Positions 19,200 through 29,697 of a stretch of DNA of 64,000 nt are shown here, piece by piece. The notes under the pieces are model-generated. The model was not told where the DNA came from. It was given only the letters and a program-made list of their open reading frames with translations, and ran no database searches. This DNA comes from Stenotrophomonas sp. ASS1 (GTDB lineage: Bacteria; Pseudomonadota; Gammaproteobacteria; Xanthomonadales; Xanthomonadaceae), in contig NZ_CP031167.1 in assembly GCF_004346925.1 (NCBI RefSeq), positions 3,988,001 to 4,052,000 on the forward strand, given 5' to 3'. Every line of letters starts with the position of its first letter. The stretch's first letter is position 1. A program made the translations under genes and the position numbers.

Positions 19200-20120
19200 A
19201 TGAATCCGCAACGCAAAGCCCGGCTGGTCTACCGCGCCACCACCCTGTTCGCCCGCCTGCCCTGGCCGCTGCTGCGGGGAATCGCCCGTGCCCTGTCCTG
19301 GACCTGGATCAGTCTCAACGCCCGTGAGAGCCGCGTCACCCGACGCAACCTGGAGCTGGCCTACCCGGACCTGGACCGCGCCACGCGCGACCGCCTGCAC
19401 CGGGAGCTGCTGCGCTCCACCGCCCTGCAGGCCATCGAGACCCTGCGCCTGTGGAGCCAGGCGCCGGCCGACAACCTGCGCCTGCACCTGAAGCAGCGCC
19501 ACGGCGAGGCCCTGTACGACGCGGCCCTGGCCAGCGGCAAGGGCGTGATCGTGGCCGCACCGCACTTCGGCAACTGGGAGCTGCTGAACCAGTGGCTGGC
19601 CTCGCGCGGGCAGATCGCCATCGTCTACAAGCCACCGGAGGACGAGGCCAGCGATGCCTTCCTGCAGCTGGTGCGGGGCGGCCAGAACGTACAGCAGGTG
19701 CGCGCCGAAGGCCCGGCCGTGCGCCAGCTGTTCAAGGTGCTCAAGGACGGCGGTGCCACCGGCATCCTGCCCGACCAGCAGCCCAAGGCCGGCGATGGCG
19801 TGTTCGTGCCGTTCTTCGGCGTGCAGGCGCTGACCATGACCCTGGTCAACCGGCTGGCCGAGCGCACCGGCGCCACCGTGCTGTATGGCTGGTGCGAGCG
19901 CATCGGCCCGGACATGGAATTCGCCCTGCACATCGAACCGACCGACGCCGCCGTGGCCGACCCCGACCCGCAGGTGGCCGCCACCGCGCTCAATGCCGGC
20001 ATCGAGCGCATTGCCCGCCGCGATCCGGCGCAGTACCAGTGGACCTACAAGCGCTATACGCTGCGGCCACCGGGCAGCGGCGAAGAAGACCCGTACGCGA
20101 CCGAAGAGCATCCGCACTGA
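19200..20120 (+). CDS. LpxL/HtrB-like lysophospholipid acyltransferase
   Basis: A 306-residue inner-membrane acyltransferase of the LpxL/LpxM family, which adds secondary acyl chains to lipid A. It has the catalytic HFGNWE motif (about residues 115-120), VYKPPEDE, the GILPDQQP motif and VPFFG, in family order. The ATG at 19200 was chosen over the TTG at 19182. Its nearness to the envelope glycosyltransferase block fits lipid A assembly, but which acyl position it modifies is not determinable. Confidence 0.85.
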   Translation: MNPQRKARLVYRATTLFARLPWPLLRGIARALSWTWISLNARESRVTRRNLELAYPDLDRATRDRLHRELLRSTALQAIETLRLWSQAPADNLRLHLKQRHGEALYDAALASGKGVIVAAPHFGNWELLNQWLASRGQIAIVYKPPEDEASDAFLQLVRGGQNVQQVRAEGPAVRQLFKVLKDGGATGILPDQQPKAGDGVFVPFFGVQALTMTLVNRLAERTGATVLYGWCERIGPDMEFALHIEPTDAAVADPDPQVAATALNAGIERIARRDPAQYQWTYKRYTLRPPGSGEEDPYATEEHPH

Positions 20121-20207
20121 CGGCCGCCGCACCCAGGCCCATCCGGCCCCTGCGACCGGCGGCCGCACCACGTTGAATACGACGCCGGCGCCCCCATAGA
20201 GACTGCG

Positions 20208-21344
20208 ATGTCCGACTCCCCCGGTCCTGCCATGTCTGCTGCTTCTTCCCTGTTCGGCGATCCGGCCGCGATCCGCTGCGAGCGCGCGGTGGCCGAACTG
20301 CGTGCCGGTCGCCCGGTGCTTCTCCACGATGGCCAGGGCCAGCGCCTGGCGGTGATCGCGCTGGACAGCGCCACGGCCAGCAGCTTCGCTGCCTTCGCCA
20401 ATGCCGCCCGCGAGCGGCACTACCTGTTCCTGACCGCCACCCGCGCCCGCGTGCTTGGCGTGGAGGCCCCGCAGGGTGCGCGCCTGCCGCTGGCCGGTGT
20501 TGCCTTCGATGCCCTGCCCTCGCTGGGCTACCTGCGTGAACCGGGCCCGATGCCGGACGGCTGGAGCGCCGGTGACGCCTTCGATGCAGGCGCGGTGGAA
20601 CTGGCCCGCCTCGGCCTGTTGCTGCCGGCGATGGTGGCGGTGCGCCTGGACGCCGAAGACCGCACCTTCGATGGCGCGGCCGAGGTTGCGCTGTGCGACC
20701 TGGCCGAGGGCGCAGCACATGCCGCGCATGACTACGAACTGGTGGCGCGTTCGCCGGTACCGCTGCGCGATGTCGGCATGACCACGTTCGCGGTGTTCCG
20801 TGGTGGCGTCGCCCAGCGTGACCAGGTCGCGATCATCGTCGGCGAACCGGATCTGTCGGCGGTGGTACCGGTACGCGTGCACTCCTCGTGCCTGACCGGC
20901 GACCTGTTCGGTTCGCTCAAGTGCGACTGCGGCGACCAGCTGCGGCGCGGCCTGCGCAAGCTGAAGGAACTGGGCGGCGGCGTGCTGCTGTACCTGGACC
21001 AGGAAGGCCGCGGTACCGGCATCGCGGCCAAGATGCGTGCCTACGGCTACCAGCATGACGGCCTGGACACCATCGATGCCGATGCACAGCTCGGCTTCGG
21101 CGCCGACGAACGGCGCTACGGCAGCGCGGTGGCGATGCTGCGCGGCCTGGGCATTTCGCGCGTGGCCCTGCTCAGCAACAACCCGACCAAGGCGCAGCGC
21201 CTGCGCAACGCTGGCATCGAGGTGCTGGACTGCATTCCGGTCACCGGCGAGATCACCGCCGAGAACGAGCACTACCTGCGCACCAAGGCTGATCGTGCCG
21301 GCCACATGCTGGATGTGGACGCGCTGATCCAGGCTGCCCAGTAA
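20208..21344 (+). CDS. ribA: GTP cyclohydrolase II with degenerate RibB-like N-terminal domain
   Basis: A 378-residue protein for the first step of riboflavin synthesis. The C-terminal half (about 190-375) is an intact GTP cyclohydrolase II: Zn ligands Cys228, Cys239 and Cys241 in [20 protein letters not shown], and [12 protein letters not shown] (264-275). The N-terminal half aligns by eye with 3,4-dihydroxy-2-butanone-4-phosphate synthase ([19 protein letters not shown]) but lacks its acidic catalytic residues, so only the cyclohydrolase activity is likely. Fusions with a dead partner domain are known in proteobacteria. An alternative start is the ATG at 20232. Confidence 0.9.
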   Translation: MSDSPGPAMSAASSLFGDPAAIRCERAVAELRAGRPVLLHDGQGQRLAVIALDSATASSFAAFANAARERHYLFLTATRARVLGVEAPQGARLPLAGVAFDALPSLGYLREPGPMPDGWSAGDAFDAGAVELARLGLLLPAMVAVRLDAEDRTFDGAAEVALCDLAEGAAHAAHDYELVARSPVPLRDVGMTTFAVFRGGVAQRDQVAIIVGEPDLSAVVPVRVHSSCLTGDLFGSLKCDCGDQLRRGLRKLKELGGGVLLYLDQEGRGTGIAAKMRAYGYQHDGLDTIDADAQLGFGADERRYGSAVAMLRGLGISRVALLSNNPTKAQRLRNAGIEVLDCIPVTGEITAENEHYLRTKADRAGHMLDVDALIQAAQ

Positions 21345-21419
21345 CGCAGCCGACCTGCTACCGTCTGCGCGGTGCGGCCACGGCCGCCACCGCCCGCCCT
21401 GCCACCTGACGGAGCCCGC

Positions 21420-21920
21420 GTGACCGACGTTCCCCTTACTGCTCCGACCACCGATGCCTGGCAGTCGCTGCCGCGCCGCGCCGCGCGGCTGGCCGCACTG
21501 GAAGGTGCCTTCGGCGGCCTGTTTGTGCCGGGCCTGCCGCTGGCCGCAGCCGCGTGGTTCTTCGACCTGCCCGGCGGCCTGTGGACGGCCGCCCTTGGGC
21601 TGCTGATCGGCATCGTCTTCGGCGCCTGGCTCGGCCGCCGGCGCCTGGTCCGCACCCGCTGGCGGCTGGATGCCCAAGGGCTGGGCCTGCGCCGCGACCT
21701 GATGTGGCAGCTGGAAACGCGCATCCCCATTTCGCGCGTGCAGCACCTGGACCTGCGCCGCGGCCCACTGGAACGCCGTGCCGGCCTGGCCACGCTGATC
21801 GTGCACACCGCCGGAACCCGCATGAGCGCAGTGACCGTCAGCGGCCTGGACGAGGCGGATGCCGAGCGCCTGCGCGATACCCTGTCCCACCAGCTCGACC
21901 AGGACGCCGACGCCCTGTGA
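21420..21920 (+). CDS. PH-domain membrane protein, YdbS type
   Basis: A 166-residue protein with two TM helices (about 30-72) and a bacterial PH (bPH2/DUF304) domain, recognised by [21 protein letters not shown] and [27 protein letters not shown] start at 21420 with GGAG upstream fits best. Its stop codon overlaps the GTG of the next gene, also a PH-domain protein, so the two are translationally coupled like ydbS and ydbT. They probably act together at the membrane. Confidence 0.82.
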   Translation: MTDVPLTAPTTDAWQSLPRRAARLAALEGAFGGLFVPGLPLAAAAWFFDLPGGLWTAALGLLIGIVFGAWLGRRRLVRTRWRLDAQGLGLRRDLMWQLETRIPISRVQHLDLRRGPLERRAGLATLIVHTAGTRMSAVTVSGLDEADAERLRDTLSHQLDQDADAL

Positions 21921-23461
21921 GCCTGCCACCGCCTCTGCCTGCAGCACTGCCCGCCGGTGGCGAGGACCACCGCCTGCATCCGTGGTCGTGGTTGTTCGTA
22001 CTGTTGATGCAGTTGCGCCATTACTTCCTGCCGCTGGTCGCACTGCTGGTGTTCGGCCAGCGCGGCGACCGCGACCCGATGTGGGCGCAGCTGATTCCGC
22101 TGACGGCAATTGCCGCACTGGTACTGGTGTCGGTGCTGCAGTACCTCAGCTACCGCTACCGTATCGGCAGTGATGCGATCACCGTGCGCAGCGGTCTGCT
22201 CGCGCGCAACCGGCGCGAGATTCCGTTCGCGCGCATCCACAACGTGGAGGTGCGGCAGAACCCGCTGCACCGTCTGTTTGGTGTGGCCGAGCTGCGCCTG
22301 GAATCAGCCGGTGGCGTGCGCCCGGAAGCGGAGATGCGGGTGCTGAAGCTGGACCAGGCGCTGGCGCTGGAACGGCTGGTCCGCCAGCGCGGGCAGGCGC
22401 CGCAGGCCGCCGGCATCACCGAGCCCGACCCGGTTGCCAGCACCGCGACTGAGAACGAGCAGGTACTGCTGCGCCTGTCGAGTTGGGACGTGGTACGCAT
22501 GGGCCTGCTCTCCAACCGCGGCTGGGCGCTGGCGATCGCCGCGTTCGGCGTGCTGTTCCAGACCGTGCCACGGCCGGTGATGGACGATGCCCTCCAGCGC
22601 GGTGGACGCGAAGCCTTTGGCTACGCCAGCCATCTGCACCCCGGCGTGACCGGCGCGTTTCTGCTGCTGGCTGCCGCGCTGCTGCTGGGCTGGCTTGCGC
22701 TGCGCGTGCTGTCGGTGGTGCTGACGCTGCTGCGCTACCACGGCTTCACCCTCAGCGAGCAGGACCGACGCCTGACCGTATCGGCCGGTCTGCTCAGCCG
22801 CACCCGCAGCAGCGTGGCGCGCCGGCGCATCCAGGCCTGGACGCTGCGCGAAGGTACTTTGCAGCGCTGGTTCGGGCTGCGTCAGCTGCGCATCGACAGT
22901 GCCGCCGGTGGCCCCGCGCGCGATGAGGACCGCGCCCTGCGCGAACTCGCGCCGCTGGCGTCCAGTACACATTGTGAGCAGCTGGTGCAGCACCTGCTGC
23001 CGCAGCTGCAGTGGCCTCCGCTGCAATGGCAGTCCATTCCGCAGCGCGGCTGGTGGCGGCTGTGCCTGGGCGCACTGGTGCTGGTGCCGCTGCTGGCTGC
23101 GGCCGCGTACTGGCGCTGGGGCCCATGGGGCCTGCTGGTGCTGGCGTGGCTACCGGTGGCGCTGCTGGTCGCGCACCGGCAGATGGCACGCATGGGCTGG
23201 TACCTGGACGAACACTATGTGGCGGTGCGCGGCGGCTGGTGGAAGCGCTGGTGGCGCTGGGCCGAGCTGGACAAGGTGCAGGGCCTGCGCCTGCAACGCT
23301 CGCCGCTGGACAAACTGCTGGGCACCAGCAGCCTGCAGCTGGATACCGCCGGCGCGCATGGTGATGTGGCGCTGACGCTGCATCATCTGCCGCAGGCACA
23401 GGCCCAACAGGTGATGGATCAACTGGCCGCGGCGCTGGCGCGGCGCAAGCTGCGCTGGTAA
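21917..23461 (+). CDS. PH-domain membrane protein, YdbT type
   Basis: A 514-residue membrane protein with repeated modules of paired TM helices followed by bPH2/DUF304 domains. Three copies of the domain motif are visible ([42 protein letters not shown] and [19 protein letters not shown]), as in YdbT. The GTG at 21917 overlaps the stop of the partner gene by 3 bases (GTGA). This start was chosen because the frame upstream lies inside that gene. The role is unknown; homologues are suggested to protect against membrane stress. Confidence 0.85.
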   Translation: MSLPPPLPAALPAGGEDHRLHPWSWLFVLLMQLRHYFLPLVALLVFGQRGDRDPMWAQLIPLTAIAALVLVSVLQYLSYRYRIGSDAITVRSGLLARNRREIPFARIHNVEVRQNPLHRLFGVAELRLESAGGVRPEAEMRVLKLDQALALERLVRQRGQAPQAAGITEPDPVASTATENEQVLLRLSSWDVVRMGLLSNRGWALAIAAFGVLFQTVPRPVMDDALQRGGREAFGYASHLHPGVTGAFLLLAAALLLGWLALRVLSVVLTLLRYHGFTLSEQDRRLTVSAGLLSRTRSSVARRRIQAWTLREGTLQRWFGLRQLRIDSAAGGPARDEDRALRELAPLASSTHCEQLVQHLLPQLQWPPLQWQSIPQRGWWRLCLGALVLVPLLAAAAYWRWGPWGLLVLAWLPVALLVAHRQMARMGWYLDEHYVAVRGGWWKRWWRWAELDKVQGLRLQRSPLDKLLGTSSLQLDTAGAHGDVALTLHHLPQAQAQQVMDQLAAALARRKLRW

Positions 23462-23470
23462 GCACTACAG

Positions 23471-23536
23471 GTCGTGCCGATCGCCGGCCGGCAACTGCCG
23501 CCATTCCCGAGGTTGCCGGCCAGCGGCCGGCACTAC
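23471..23536. repeat. SMAG-type inverted repeat pair, GTAGTGCC subfamily
   Basis: The right unit (23514-23536) is a full palindromic copy, TGCCGGCC-AGC-GGCCGGCACTAC on the plus strand. The left unit (23471-23493) is a degenerate copy facing it. The pair lies between two convergent genes. Confidence 0.75.
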
Positions 23537-23558
23537 CGCGAGCGGGGTCAGCGAGGCA

Positions 23559-24614
23559 TCAGCGCTGCGACGGGCCCCAATACCCCAGGTCCTTGCGGAT
23601 CTGCAGATCGCGCACCCAGCTGCCGAATGGCTTGCGCCGCAACGCACCCATTTCACCGGACAGGAAATCCTCGGTGGCCGCGATCACCCGTTCACTGGAG
23701 CGGCCATCGCGGTAAGGGTGGATGGCATCGGCGTAGCGCATGATTTCCGCCTGCAGCGCGGCGTCCGGGTGCAGCGCGCGCTGCAGCATCGCCTGCAGCT
23801 GCGCAGCATCATCGAAGTCGATCATGTGCGGCTTCGGCACGCGGTTGCGGAAGGTCACCACCGGCTTGTGCTGCACGATGAACTCCGAAACGATCGATGA
23901 GGTGTCCGACACCAGCACATCGGCGGCACGCTGCGCGGCCATCACCTGCTCCGGCTCGATGAAGCGGGCATTGGCACCGGCCAGCGCGCGGTAGCGTTCG
24001 AACAGTTCCGGTGGGCACTTCGGGTGCAGGGTCAGCAGCCAGTAGTGGTCACCGGCGGCGATATCAGCGGCGATCTGCGCATGCAGGTGCGGAGCCGCGC
24101 TGAGCCGCTCGGTGAAGGTGGAACCGAACAGGATCACCGGGCGGTCACCGGCCGGTGCGCGCAGCGCGGAACTCTCGCCTCCGTCATCGCGGAACAGCGG
24201 GTCCAGCTTCGGCCAGCCAGTCTCGGCCACGGCGAAGTGGCCCTGCAGGCTGGCGATCTCGCGGAACGGTGCGGTCGTGGCCGGCCCCTGCGTGCAGTAC
24301 AGGTCGAACATGCCGCGCACCCGGAAGTGGCCGCGCGCACTGTCCCGCTTCTCCACGTTGAAGCCATGGAACAGCTGCACCTTGGCCCCCGAAAGGAAGG
24401 TCGGCACCCAGTTGGCCGCGCTGAACACCGCCCGCGGACGCATTGCCAGGGCCTGCTTCAGGCCCACGTTGGGCACCCCCGGCAGGCTGCTGCCGGCCGC
24501 GCCGTCCTCGAACCAGGCCGCCACCTCCTGCCCTGACGCGTGCAAGGCCTGCGCCAACGGGGCGAGAATAGGCAGCGCATAGCGCTCCGTCGCAAACAAC
24601 AGGTACCCGGCCAT
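23559..24614 (-). CDS. CDP-glycerol glycerophosphotransferase-like protein
   Basis: A 351-residue cytosolic or membrane-associated protein of the TagF/CDP-glycerol glycerophosphotransferase-like superfamily (GT-B fold). Motifs seen are KVQLFHGFNVEKRDSARG (about 81-98), ILFGSTFTERLS, LLTLHPKCPPELFERY and the C-domain donor motif DVLVSDTSSIVSEFIVQHKP. The start is the second of two adjacent ATGs (24614), with GGAGG five bases upstream. It belongs to the envelope-glycan block and probably transfers a phospho-polyol or sugar to LPS or a similar glycan; the exact reaction is unknown. Confidence 0.78.
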   Translation of the reverse strand: MAGYLLFATERYALPILAPLAQALHASGQEVAAWFEDGAAGSSLPGVPNVGLKQALAMRPRAVFSAANWVPTFLSGAKVQLFHGFNVEKRDSARGHFRVRGMFDLYCTQGPATTAPFREIASLQGHFAVAETGWPKLDPLFRDDGGESSALRAPAGDRPVILFGSTFTERLSAAPHLHAQIAADIAAGDHYWLLTLHPKCPPELFERYRALAGANARFIEPEQVMAAQRAADVLVSDTSSIVSEFIVQHKPVVTFRNRVPKPHMIDFDDAAQLQAMLQRALHPDAALQAEIMRYADAIHPYRDGRSSERVIAATEDFLSGEMGALRRKPFGSWVRDLQIRKDLGYWGPSQR

Positions 24615-24615
24615 C

Positions 24616-25434
24616 ATGTCCTCCACGACCGCTCCCATCGAACGGCCTCGCATCTCGGCGTGCATTATCGCGTTCAACGAGGCCGGGCGCATCGGCGACT
24701 GCCTGGCCTCGCTGGCCTTCTGCGATGAGATCGTGGTGGTGGACTCGCAGTCCACCGATGCCACCGTAGCCATCGCCGAGTCCGCCGGTGCCCGCGTGCT
24801 GCAGCGCCGGTTCGAGGGCTTCCGCAGCCAGAAGGCGTTCTGCGTCGAGCAGGCCAGCCACGACTGGGTGCTGTGCCTGGACGCCGACGAGCGCATCAGC
24901 CCCGAACTGCGCACGGCCATCGAGCAGGCCCGCGACGGTGGCTTCGGCGGCCAGGCCGGCTACCGCTTCGCCCGCCTCTCGGAGTACTTCGGGAAGTTCC
25001 TGCGCCATGGCAATGCCTACCCGGACCGGGTGATGCGCCTGTTCGACCGCCGCCGCGGCGGCTGGCGCGGCAAGCGCGAGATCCACGAGGCGGCCAGTGT
25101 CGACGGCAGTGTGGGCACCCTGCGCGGCGACCTGATCCACTATCCGTACCGGTCATTGCAGCAGCAGCTGGCCAAGACCGAGAAGTACGCGCGGATGATG
25201 GCCGAGCACGAGTTCGCACGCGGCAAGCGGGCCACGCTGGGCAAGCTGGTGCTGGCGCCGGCCTGGCGGTTCTGGCGCGGCTTCCTGTTCCGTGGCGGCT
25301 TCCGCGACGGCTGGCATGGTCTGGTCTACGCCTACGTCCGCGCCAACTACGTGCGGCAGAAGACCATCATGCTGTGGATGCTGGGCAATGGACAGGCGGT
25401 GGCCGACCCGGCACCTTCCGCGGACCGGCCTTGA
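24616..25434 (+). CDS. Family 2 glycosyltransferase (WaaE/KdtX-like)
   Basis: A 272-residue GT2 enzyme. It opens with PRISACIIAFNEAGRIGDCL and EIVVVDSQSTDAT, has the metal-binding CLDADERIS (DXD-like, about 89-95), and later HPYRSLQQQLAKTEKYA, a hallmark of the WaaE/KdtX LPS-core beta-1,4-glucosyltransferase group. The predicted start ATG lies one base from the divergent gene's start. Likely role: adding a hexose to the inner core or another envelope glycan. Confidence 0.85.
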   Translation: MSSTTAPIERPRISACIIAFNEAGRIGDCLASLAFCDEIVVVDSQSTDATVAIAESAGARVLQRRFEGFRSQKAFCVEQASHDWVLCLDADERISPELRTAIEQARDGGFGGQAGYRFARLSEYFGKFLRHGNAYPDRVMRLFDRRRGGWRGKREIHEAASVDGSVGTLRGDLIHYPYRSLQQQLAKTEKYARMMAEHEFARGKRATLGKLVLAPAWRFWRGFLFRGGFRDGWHGLVYAYVRANYVRQKTIMLWMLGNGQAVADPAPSADRP

Positions 25435-25477
25435 CCACGCTGTGTCACACTGCGTGGGCGTTGCCTGAAGACCCCCC

Positions 25478-26599
25478 ATGAAAATCCTGTACACCAACTT
25501 CCACTACGGCGACGGTGGCGGCCACACCACGTACATCGTCTCGCTGGCGCGTGCGCTGCACGGCCAGCACACGCTCCACGTCGCCGCGCCGGCCGACAGC
25601 CGCCTGCTGCGGACCATGGCCGATGAAGGCATTGCCCGCACACTGCCGATTGCGTTCGGCAGCGGCCTGCCAACGCTGCCCCGGCAGCTGGCCGAACAGC
25701 GCGCGCTGCGCAGGCTGGTCCACGATGAAGGCATCGACCTGATCCATGTCAACGGTGCACGCGACCACCGCTTCGTGATGCAGGGGCTGCTGGGCATGCG
25801 CCGCCCGCCGATCGTGCTGACCAAGCACAACAGCAAACCCACCAATACCTTTGGCAATGCGCTGCGCGCACGCTGGGCCACCGATCGGCTGATCGCGGTC
25901 TCGGCCGACACCAAGCGCCTGCTGGAACAGGGCCCGTACCGTCGCTGCCCGATCGACGTGGTCCGCAATGGCGTTGACCTGGAGCGCTACTCACCGCAGC
26001 CGGCCGGCACCGGCAGCGCGCTGCGCCAGCAGTGGACGCAGGATCCACAGGCGCTGGTGCTGGTCAGCAACGCCGGCACCGACGATTACAAGGGCTGGAT
26101 CGACCTGGCCCGGGCCATCGCACGGCTGCCCGATGCGGTGCGTCCGCATGTGCACATGGCCGTGGCCGGCCACCTGCCCAGCGCGCAGCAGCGCGAACAG
26201 GTGCAGGCGCTGGGCGAGGTGGCCGCGCAGGTGCACTTCACCGGCCTGCTGGCCGATACCCGTGTCCTGATCGCGGCCGGCGATGCTGGCTTCGTACTGT
26301 CCCATGACGTCGAGACGATCTCCTTCGCCTGCCGCGAGATGATGGCCAGCGCCAAGCCGATGCTGGTCAGCGACTACGCGGGCCTGCCGGAGAACATCGA
26401 ACAAGGCGTCGATGGCTGGGTGGTTGCCACACGCGACATCGACGCCATCGCCGCCCAGGTACAGGCGCTGTACGCACAGCGCGATGCGCTGCCGGAACAG
26501 GGCCGCGCAGCACGCCGCCATGCACAGCGGGAGTTCGGCCTGCAGACATTCGCCGACGCCACGCTGGCCAGCTATCACGCCGCCCTGGCCAGCACCTGA
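25478..26599 (+). CDS. Family 4 glycosyltransferase
   Basis: A 373-residue GT-B enzyme. The N-domain has YTNFHYGDGGGHTTYIVSLA (about 5-24, acceptor site with the glycine loop) and LIHVNGARDHRF. The C-domain carries PIDVVRNGVDLERYSP, VAGHLPSAQQ and the E-x7-E like donor motif ISFACREMMASAKPMLVSD. It follows the GT2 gene by 43 bases on the same strand, so the two are likely co-transcribed in envelope-glycan assembly. Sugar donor and acceptor are unknown. Confidence 0.87.
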   Translation: MKILYTNFHYGDGGGHTTYIVSLARALHGQHTLHVAAPADSRLLRTMADEGIARTLPIAFGSGLPTLPRQLAEQRALRRLVHDEGIDLIHVNGARDHRFVMQGLLGMRRPPIVLTKHNSKPTNTFGNALRARWATDRLIAVSADTKRLLEQGPYRRCPIDVVRNGVDLERYSPQPAGTGSALRQQWTQDPQALVLVSNAGTDDYKGWIDLARAIARLPDAVRPHVHMAVAGHLPSAQQREQVQALGEVAAQVHFTGLLADTRVLIAAGDAGFVLSHDVETISFACREMMASAKPMLVSDYAGLPENIEQGVDGWVVATRDIDAIAAQVQALYAQRDALPEQGRAARRHAQREFGLQTFADATLASYHAALAST

Positions 26600-26617
26600 G
26601 CCACGCTCCCCGAACGC

Positions 26618-28339
26618 TCAATCGGTGATGCCGGGCCCCTGCAGGCGGCGCTCGTGCTCGAGTTCCGCCACTGACGGCCGGCAGTCGCCGGCGACCGCAT
26701 CGGCAGGCACCAGCCACCAGCGGCGACGATTGGAAATGCCCGCCATCTCGGCCCGCGCACGATCGATGCAGGCCTGCATCGCATCCTCGTTCACCAGCAG
26801 CCAGCGTTGCTGCGGAACCAGCCGCTGCCAGCGCACGGCCGCCTGCAGCTGTTGATGCCAACGTGCTTCGAATCCAAAGGTGGCCGCCGGGCGATCGGCC
26901 ATCAGCAGGTTCTGCTCTTTCCATGCCACCAGTCCCAGCTCGGCCTGCGGACCGATGCGTGCACTCACTTCACGCATCAGGCCACGGGCCGAGCTGGAGT
27001 CGTTCAACACCGGATAACCGACCAGGCTGTACAGCACCCAGACTCCTGCCAGGGTAGAGACCAGGGCAACGTGCCGACGCTGGCGCCCGCACACCCACAG
27101 GCTCAAGGCCGACCAGACCGCCATCGCCAGCGCCGCCCAGGCCAGCGCATCGGTGGCACCGGGAAGCAACCCGCGGCCATGGGTAAGGCGCACTTCGAAA
27201 TCCGAATCACCCAGCAGCGCCAGCGCACCGACCAGCCCCAGCGCCAGTGCCAGCAACGCGGTGAATGCGCCCAGCACGCGCTGCACATCGCGCCGCCTCA
27301 GCAGCCCGGGCAGCAACGGCGCCAACGCCAGGCAGAACATCGGCAATGCCGGCAGGATGTAGACGTCGCGCTTGCCGTGCGGAAGCGAGAAGAACAGCAC
27401 GACCAGCAGCCACCAGGCCAACGGCAGCAGGTAGCGCGCATCGCGCCGGCGCAGCCGCCGGAACCAGGCCGGAAGCGCCCAGGGCAGCAGCAGGAACGCA
27501 GGAACCCACATCGACGGCATGATCGCCAGGAAGTACCACCACGGCTGGTGATGGTCCCAGGACTGCGTATAGCGCCGCGCAGTCTGCCGGAACAGGATGT
27601 CGTCCATGTAGGCGCGGTACGGCTCCGAACCGGTGGCGAAGCCTGCCAGCAGCATCGGCGCCAGCCACAACGACACCGCCAGCAGGAAGGCCAACGGTGC
27701 CAGCCAGAAACGCAGGTCGCGCACGTGCAGGCGTACCCGCGGCCAGTGCAGCACGGATGCGACTGCCGCCGGCGCGATCATCATCAGCGCCAGCACGCCT
27801 ACGCCCTTGGTGATCACACCAATGCCGGCAAAGAACCAGCCCAGCCACCACCAGCGCCAGGACGGACCCAGCAGCAGATGGCGCAGCAGGCCGTAGTTGG
27901 CCAGGGTGATGAACAGCACCACCAGCGGATCGATCTGCGCCTTCTTCGCCTGGAAGGTGAAGTGCAGCGCGAACAGCAGTGCCCAGCCCGCGTACAGCCC
28001 CACCTGCCGCGTCCACAGGCGGCGGCCGAGATCGACCACGCACCACAGCGTGCCCAGCGCGGCCAGCAGCGAGGGCAGCAGGAACGCCACCCGCCAGTGG
28101 CCGACCAGGCTGTACATCGCCGCCTGCAACCACATCAGCATCGGCGGCTTGTCCGAATAGAGCTCGGGGCCGCGATGCGGGAACAACCAGTAGCCACTGT
28201 CGACCATCTGCTTGGCCACCAGCGCGAAACGTGGCTCATCCGAGGGCCATGGATCACGGAGGCCCAGGCCGGCCCCCAGCACCAGCAGGGCCATCACCAC
28301 CAACAACCACGTCTGGCGCGACGCGTGGGTTTTCAGCAT
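26618..28339 (-). CDS. ArnT-like GT39 membrane glycosyltransferase
   Basis: A 573-residue polytopic protein of the GT39/PMT (ArnT) family. After TM1 it has LRDPWPSDEPRFALVAKQM, with the DEPR motif at about 34-37 and GPELYSDKPPMLMWLQAA, the first periplasmic loop typical of ArnT. About 11-12 TM helices and a C-terminal soluble domain (about 430-573) follow. Such enzymes use undecaprenyl-linked sugars, for example to modify lipid A; here the sugar is unknown, and no arn genes are adjacent. It is convergent with the GT4 gene. Confidence 0.85.
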   Translation of the reverse strand: MLKTHASRQTWLLVVMALLVLGAGLGLRDPWPSDEPRFALVAKQMVDSGYWLFPHRGPELYSDKPPMLMWLQAAMYSLVGHWRVAFLLPSLLAALGTLWCVVDLGRRLWTRQVGLYAGWALLFALHFTFQAKKAQIDPLVVLFITLANYGLLRHLLLGPSWRWWWLGWFFAGIGVITKGVGVLALMMIAPAAVASVLHWPRVRLHVRDLRFWLAPLAFLLAVSLWLAPMLLAGFATGSEPYRAYMDDILFRQTARRYTQSWDHHQPWWYFLAIMPSMWVPAFLLLPWALPAWFRRLRRRDARYLLPLAWWLLVVLFFSLPHGKRDVYILPALPMFCLALAPLLPGLLRRRDVQRVLGAFTALLALALGLVGALALLGDSDFEVRLTHGRGLLPGATDALAWAALAMAVWSALSLWVCGRQRRHVALVSTLAGVWVLYSLVGYPVLNDSSSARGLMREVSARIGPQAELGLVAWKEQNLLMADRPAATFGFEARWHQQLQAAVRWQRLVPQQRWLLVNEDAMQACIDRARAEMAGISNRRRWWLVPADAVAGDCRPSVAELEHERRLQGPGITD

Positions 28340-28362
28340 GGGACTCGAAACGGCAGCGGGGG

Positions 28363-29694
28363 TCAGGCTGCTTTTAACAGACGCGCGTAGAAGAAACCGT
28401 CAGCATCGTTTTCACCCGGCAGCCGCTGGCGCGCCACCCCTTCGCAATCCACGCCGAATGCATCGCCCAGCGGCTGCGCCACGGCATCCGGATGCCACTT
28501 CAGGAATGCGCGCACCTGATCGATGTTCTCGGCGCGCAGGATCGAACAGGTGGCATACAACAGCACGCCGCCCGGGCGCAGCATCGACCAGCAGGCTTCC
28601 AGCAGGCGCGCCTGCACGCCGACCAGTGCATCGATGTCTTCGGCGCGACGGTGGAACATCACATCCGGCTGGCGGCGGATCACGCCGGTCGCCGAGCACG
28701 GCGCATCAAGCAGGATCGCGTCGAACGGCACGCCATCCCACCAGGCACCCGGATCACTGGCATCTGCCGCCAGGGTCTGCGCATGCTCGCCCACGCCGGT
28801 ACGGGTGTAGGTATCGCGTGCACGGGCCAGGCGGCGCGCGTCGATATCCAGCGCCAGCAGGCGCAGGCTGGGGTCGCGCTCGAGCAGATGCGCCGACTTG
28901 CCGCCGGGTGCCGCACAAGCGTCCAGCACGCGGGCACCGGCCATCGGGGCCAGCGCATCGGCGGCACACTGCGCCGACAGGTCCTGCACCGAGATCGCGC
29001 CCTCGGCGAAGCCGGGCAGCTGATTCACGGCAGCCGGAGAGGCCAGGCGCAACGCGTCGGCACTGAGCGGACTGGCTTCTGCAGCAATGCCGGCTTCGGC
29101 CAGCGCGGCCAGTGCCTTGTCACGACCGCCCTGCTGGCGGTTGGCGCGCAGCCACAGGGGCGCCGGTTGCAGGCTGGCGCTGAAGATCGCGTCGGCCTGT
29201 GCCGGCCAATCGCGTTGCACCGCATCGGCCAGCCATTCCGGGAAGGCATCGCGCGCTGGCTGCTCCGGGAAACCTTCGCGCTGCGCGCGGCGCAGGATCG
29301 CATTGACCAGGCCCGCCTGGCGCTCACGGCCCAGTGCACGCGCGGCATCGACGGTGGCCGACAGCGCCGCGTGCGCCGGCAGCTCCAGCACGTCCAGCTG
29401 GGCGAACCCGACCATCAGCAGCGTGCGCAGATCGGCATCACGCGCCGACAGCGGCTTCTGCATCCACGACTGCAGCGCCGCGTCATAGGTGCTGCGGCGG
29501 CGCAGGACGGCGAAACACAGGGCTTCCAGCAGCGCGCGGTCGCGGCTGTCGGCCAGCTTCGGCAGCGCCCAGGCCAGTTCGGCCTTCAGCGAACGGCCAC
29601 GGGTGAACACCTGTGCCAGCACACGTGCGGCCAGCATGCGCGTGGCCGCGCCCGGCGCCGCCTTGGCGACGGAGAAATCGTTCTGCTTCGACAC
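28363..29694 (-). CDS. rsmB: 16S rRNA m5C967 methyltransferase
   Basis: A 443-residue RNA methyltransferase. The N-terminal NusB-like domain (about 15-150) binds RNA. The C-terminal Rossmann methylase has SAM motif I ([15 protein letters not shown]), the motif [11 protein letters not shown] with the release Cys, and the motif VI catalytic YATCS. The start is a GTG at 29694, 3 bases after the fmt stop codon, so it is translationally coupled to fmt. Confidence 0.96.
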   Translation of the reverse strand: MSKQNDFSVAKAAPGAATRMLAARVLAQVFTRGRSLKAELAWALPKLADSRDRALLEALCFAVLRRRSTYDAALQSWMQKPLSARDADLRTLLMVGFAQLDVLELPAHAALSATVDAARALGRERQAGLVNAILRRAQREGFPEQPARDAFPEWLADAVQRDWPAQADAIFSASLQPAPLWLRANRQQGGRDKALAALAEAGIAAEASPLSADALRLASPAAVNQLPGFAEGAISVQDLSAQCAADALAPMAGARVLDACAAPGGKSAHLLERDPSLRLLALDIDARRLARARDTYTRTGVGEHAQTLAADASDPGAWWDGVPFDAILLDAPCSATGVIRRQPDVMFHRRAEDIDALVGVQARLLEACWSMLRPGGVLLYATCSILRAENIDQVRAFLKWHPDAVAQPLGDAFGVDCEGVARQRLPGENDADGFFYARLLKAA

Positions 29695-29697
29695 CGC

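Noticed and set aside
18699..22118. A very long open frame on the minus strand (1139 codons) across dtd, the acyltransferase and ribA
   Set aside because: Only the last 146 codons are dtd. The rest is antisense to three clearly coding genes and is kept open by high GC; its composition is unlike a protein.
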